64,000 nt of DNA from Hanleya hanleyi (taxonomy: Eukaryota; Mollusca; Polyplacophora; Lepidopleurida; Hanleyidae): NCBI GenBank assembly GCA_036873755.1, contig JAVTVY010033708.1, forward strand, positions 1 through 64,000, written 5' to 3'. Each line of letters starts with the position of its first letter. The stretch's first letter is position 1. Shown here in pieces: positions 61,095 to 64,000 of this stretch. Under the pieces are notes generated by a model. It saw nothing but the letters and a program-made list of their open reading frames with translations, had not been told where the DNA came from and made no database searches. Both the position numbers and the translations under genes were made by a program.

Positions 61095-63830
61095 CCGTGG
61101 CTACAATATGACACCTCATACGACGCATTCGGACCAAGGATGGTCCCTCTCTACACCAAATACCTTCCTTTCACTGCCCCAAAATGTCCACTTTGGCTAC
61201 TACTCGTATTGATGACGTCACCAATGACGTCACAGATGACGTGAACATCCTTCAAATCGGGGTCTACACCCCAAGAGCTACAAAATGACACCTCACACGA
61301 CGCATTCGGACCAAGGATGATCCCTCTCTACACCAAATACCTTCCTTCACTGCCCCAAAATGTCCACTTTACTTACTACAACCAACTGCGCATGCGCAGA
61401 TTGACGCGACTTGCATTTAAAACCACGCCATTCTGACTCTACCCCATACAAGCTTCACTTTGACACCTTCCACGACCCATTCGGACCCATAGCGGTGCAT
61501 CTCTACCCCAAACACACACGCCCATACCCCCCAAAATGGCTGCTTTCTATACTACAGACCAGACGGCGCATGCGCAGACTATTGAACACGGACGAACTAT
61601 TAGTCCAGTGGGATGCTCCTCCACGACAGCTTTAAAATAAGACCTCATACGACCCCATCGGATCATTAGGGACTCACCTAGACCCCAAAACGTCCACCCC
61701 GTATGGACCTATACACCCATAGCCATGCAGTATAGGCCTATGGGCCTACCTAGGCCTCGGTGACTTTTTTCAAAAATTTCACCGTTTCGCTCCGGGACAC
61801 TTCCTATCGTGTTCTAAATGACGAGACTAAGAAAACAAATCCAAACAACCCTACCGCAAATGTATAGAAGTAGGTTTCCCAGTGGGACAAACATCGGTCC
61901 TATACCCCAGTATGGAACTATATGGGTTTATATGGGTCTCGGTCACTTTTTTCACAAATTTCACCGATTCGCTCCGCGACACGTCCTATCATGTTCTAAA
62001 TGACGAGACTAAGAAAACAAATCCAAACAACCATACCACAAATGTGTAGAAGTAGGTTTCCCAATGGGACAAACATTGGTCCTATACCCCCAGTATGGGA
62101 CTACATGGGTCTAGATGGGTCTCGATGACTTTTTTCAAAAATTTCACCGTTTCGCTCCGGGACACGTCCTATCGTGTTCTAAATGACGAGGCTTAGAAAA
62201 CAAATCCAAACAACCCTACCGCAAATGTCTAGAAGTAGGTTTCCCAGTGGGACAAACATCGGTCCTATACCCCAGTATGGGAGTATATGGGTCTATATGG
62301 GTCTCAGTGACTTTTTTCAAAAATTTCACCGATTCGTGCCGGGACACTTCCTATCGTGTTTGTCTTGACGACACTAAGAAAACAAATCCAAACTACCCTA
62401 CCGCAAATGTCTAGAAGTAGGTTTCCCAGTGGGACAAACATCGGTCCTATACCCCTAGTATGGGACTATATGGATCTATATGGGTCTCGGAGACTTTTTT
62501 CAAAAATTTCACCGTTTCGCTCCGGGACACTTCCTATCATGTTTGTCTTGACGAGACTAAGAAAACGAGACCCCACAACCTATACCGCAAATGTCAAGAA
62601 GTAGGTTTCTCAGGATGGTCCTATACCCTCCATACCCCATATAGGCATTTTCCGGATTTTTCGATAAAGTCCGTGTTCCGTATTTTTCCAGGAAAAATTT
62701 TACATACACCCACCCTGAAACTAGGGGGAGATAACTCTATTGATAGGCAGGCCCCGTTAAGCCCGGCGACCTATATACCCCCCATACCCCATATAGGCAT
62801 TTTTCCGGATTTTTCGATAAAGTCCGTGTTCCGTTTTTTTTTCAGGAAAAATTTTACATGCACCCACCCATGACTGGATGCCCCTTCACACAGGCTTCAC
62901 TTTGATACCTCACTCGACTCCATCGGCCCATTAGGGGCTCCCCTAGCTCCCAAAACGTCTATTTCCATACCCTTTGGCCCTGCGCATGCGCAGAATGCCG
63001 ATATTTCAATCCCACACCCAGCCCATCAGATGCCCCTTCACGAATGCTTCACTTTGATACCTCACTCGACCCCATTGGACCATTAGTAGCTCCCCTAGCT
63101 CCAAAACGTCTATTTTCATACCCTTGGGCCACCGCGCATGCGCGGAATGCCGATATTTCAACCCCACACCCAGCCCATGAGATGCCCCTTCACGAATCTT
63201 TCACTTTGATACCTCATATGACCCCATTGAACCATTAGTGGCTCCACTAGCTCCAAAACGTCTATTTTCATACCCTTTGGCCACCGCGCATGGGCAGAAT
63301 GCCGATATCTCAATCTCACACCCAGCCCATCAGATGCCCCTTCACGAATGCTTCACTTTGATACCTCATACGACTCCATTGGACCACTAGTGGCCCACCT
63401 AGACCCCAAAACGTGTAGCGGGACCCATACAGGGTCCAGTTTTCGACACTAGGTGACCACATCCCGACGAAATGGCCAGTTTTCGACACCGGATGTGCCG
63501 CCATCTTGAACACACGTGCCGCCATCTTGGATATGTCCCATAATGCACCGGGTCAAAATACTCGCTTCTGATTGGCTGAGGGCATTACTCCGCACAACCG
63601 GAAGTGATTACTCCGCAAATGAGAGGCAATTTACTCTTTTCCTACTACTCTTCATTCAGTCACGTGACGAAATACTCGTTTCTGATTGGACGAGAGCTCC
63701 GCATGCTCCGCAAAATTTTCAGTCATTCCTTGATCACGTGATCGCCAGATGACCTTGAGACCCCTTAAATTTTACCCGGTGGAACAAATAAGTAGGACAA
63801 TCATAAGGAATTTAGCTTTTATATACTACT
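61095..63830. repeat. Right terminal-repeat region of F
   Basis: Reverse complement of 55681-58090 with an extra 185-base unit or two (61755-62600). It holds YY1 sites 63497-63508 and 63518-63529, CCAAT boxes near 63565 and 63685, and ends TATACTACT. Confidence 0.85.
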
Positions 63831-64000
63831 CAGATGCCAGTTCACTATTCGCCCCCTAGCGGTGGATCAGGGAACTATTAATGATATCATCATGTAGATA
63901 TTGTCTCATAGTATATGTGTAGCAAGTCTGGTGGCTCTAAACCACTTACAAGGGTGTCTACCGGTCCAGTTCCTTATTCAGATGCCAGATCACTATTCAC
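63831..64000. repeat. Target duplication CAGATG and resumption of the 148-bp satellite
   Basis: CAGATG at 63831-63836 repeats 55675-55680. The satellite continues, with the next unit starting near 63979, 148 bases on. Confidence 0.85.

Larger units (their letters stand above)
55681..63830. mobile_element. Element F: 8.2-kb palindromic Polinton-type element with zinc-finger genes
   Basis: The ends read AGTAGTATATAAAAGC and complement, with a perfect CAGATG duplication. The arms mirror each other about a centre near 59755-59900. Each has terminal-repeat units (YY1, CCAAT, NRF1 sites, 185-base units), iterons and a C2H2 gene reading outward. The left arm also keeps the 3' end of the finger-ATPase gene. 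The right arm has lost that and part of the finger. No integrase, capsid or polymerase gene is present. It inserted into a 148-bp satellite. Confidence 0.9.

Noticed and set aside
1..64000. tRNA, rRNA, CRISPR arrays, bacterial operons or ribosome-binding sites
   Set aside because: None seen. The tandem arrays are satellites and microsatellites, and the gene style is eukaryotic and viral.

Overview
The window is animal genomic DNA from an invertebrate, most likely a mollusc and probably a gastropod. The evidence is an intron-containing host gene exon (a BCCT-type transporter, 13387-13880), non-LTR retrotransposon reverse transcriptases, AT-rich intergenic DNA, and a SINE whose 3' end reads GACGTTAAACCC followed by a CACT tail, a form I associate with gastropod genomes. 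Species-level identity cannot be read from the sequence.

The window is dominated by Polinton/Maverick (adintovirus-like) DNA. I see six related elements plus a solitary terminus. Four have both ends in the window, with AGTAGTA-type termini and perfect 6-bp target-site duplications (TSDs): element C 17102-24902 (GTTATA), element D 33193-39661 (GTTCAC), element E 40557-53914 (ATCTCC) and element F 55681-63830 (CAGATG). Element A (1 to about 4090) is cut by the window start. Element B (7078-8334) is a small palindrome without a clear TSD. A lone right terminus lies at 9880-10030.

Element E is the conventional virus-like Polinton. It has about 2 kb terminal inverted repeats and a one-directional gene set: a tail-anchored protein, two PC4-like proteins, a DDE integrase with chromodomain, a mucin-like membrane protein, the packaging ATPase, two small conserved virion-type proteins, penton, a pVI-like protein, major capsid protein and an adenain-type protease. 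No DNA polymerase B is present. Several capsid genes carry frameshifts, while integrase, ATPase and protease frames are open.

Elements B, C, D and F are different: each is one long inverted duplication, end to end. C encodes in each arm a CARD-domain protein, a PC4-like protein, an integrase N-terminal remnant, a C2H2 zinc-finger protein and a small helical protein. F and A encode C2H2 proteins. A also carries a zinc finger fused to a Polinton packaging ATPase and a C-terminal helical domain. D has no genes but keeps the termini, central iterons and promoter-motif arrays. I propose that these are satellites or snap-back deletion forms of Polintons, integrated in trans by a Polinton integrase, with the zinc-finger/iteron pair as their own recognition system. 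This is inference.

The terminal repeats hold arrays of a roughly 160-bp unit centred on TGCGCATGCGCA (the NRF1 site), with YY1, CCAAT, CRE, ETS, E-box and DR1 motifs. Between the elements lie a tandem duplication containing two LINE copies (15.5-26.7 and 27.1-31.0 kb), a SINE, a Crypton-like exon fragment, foldback hairpins, and 143-bp and 148-bp satellites.
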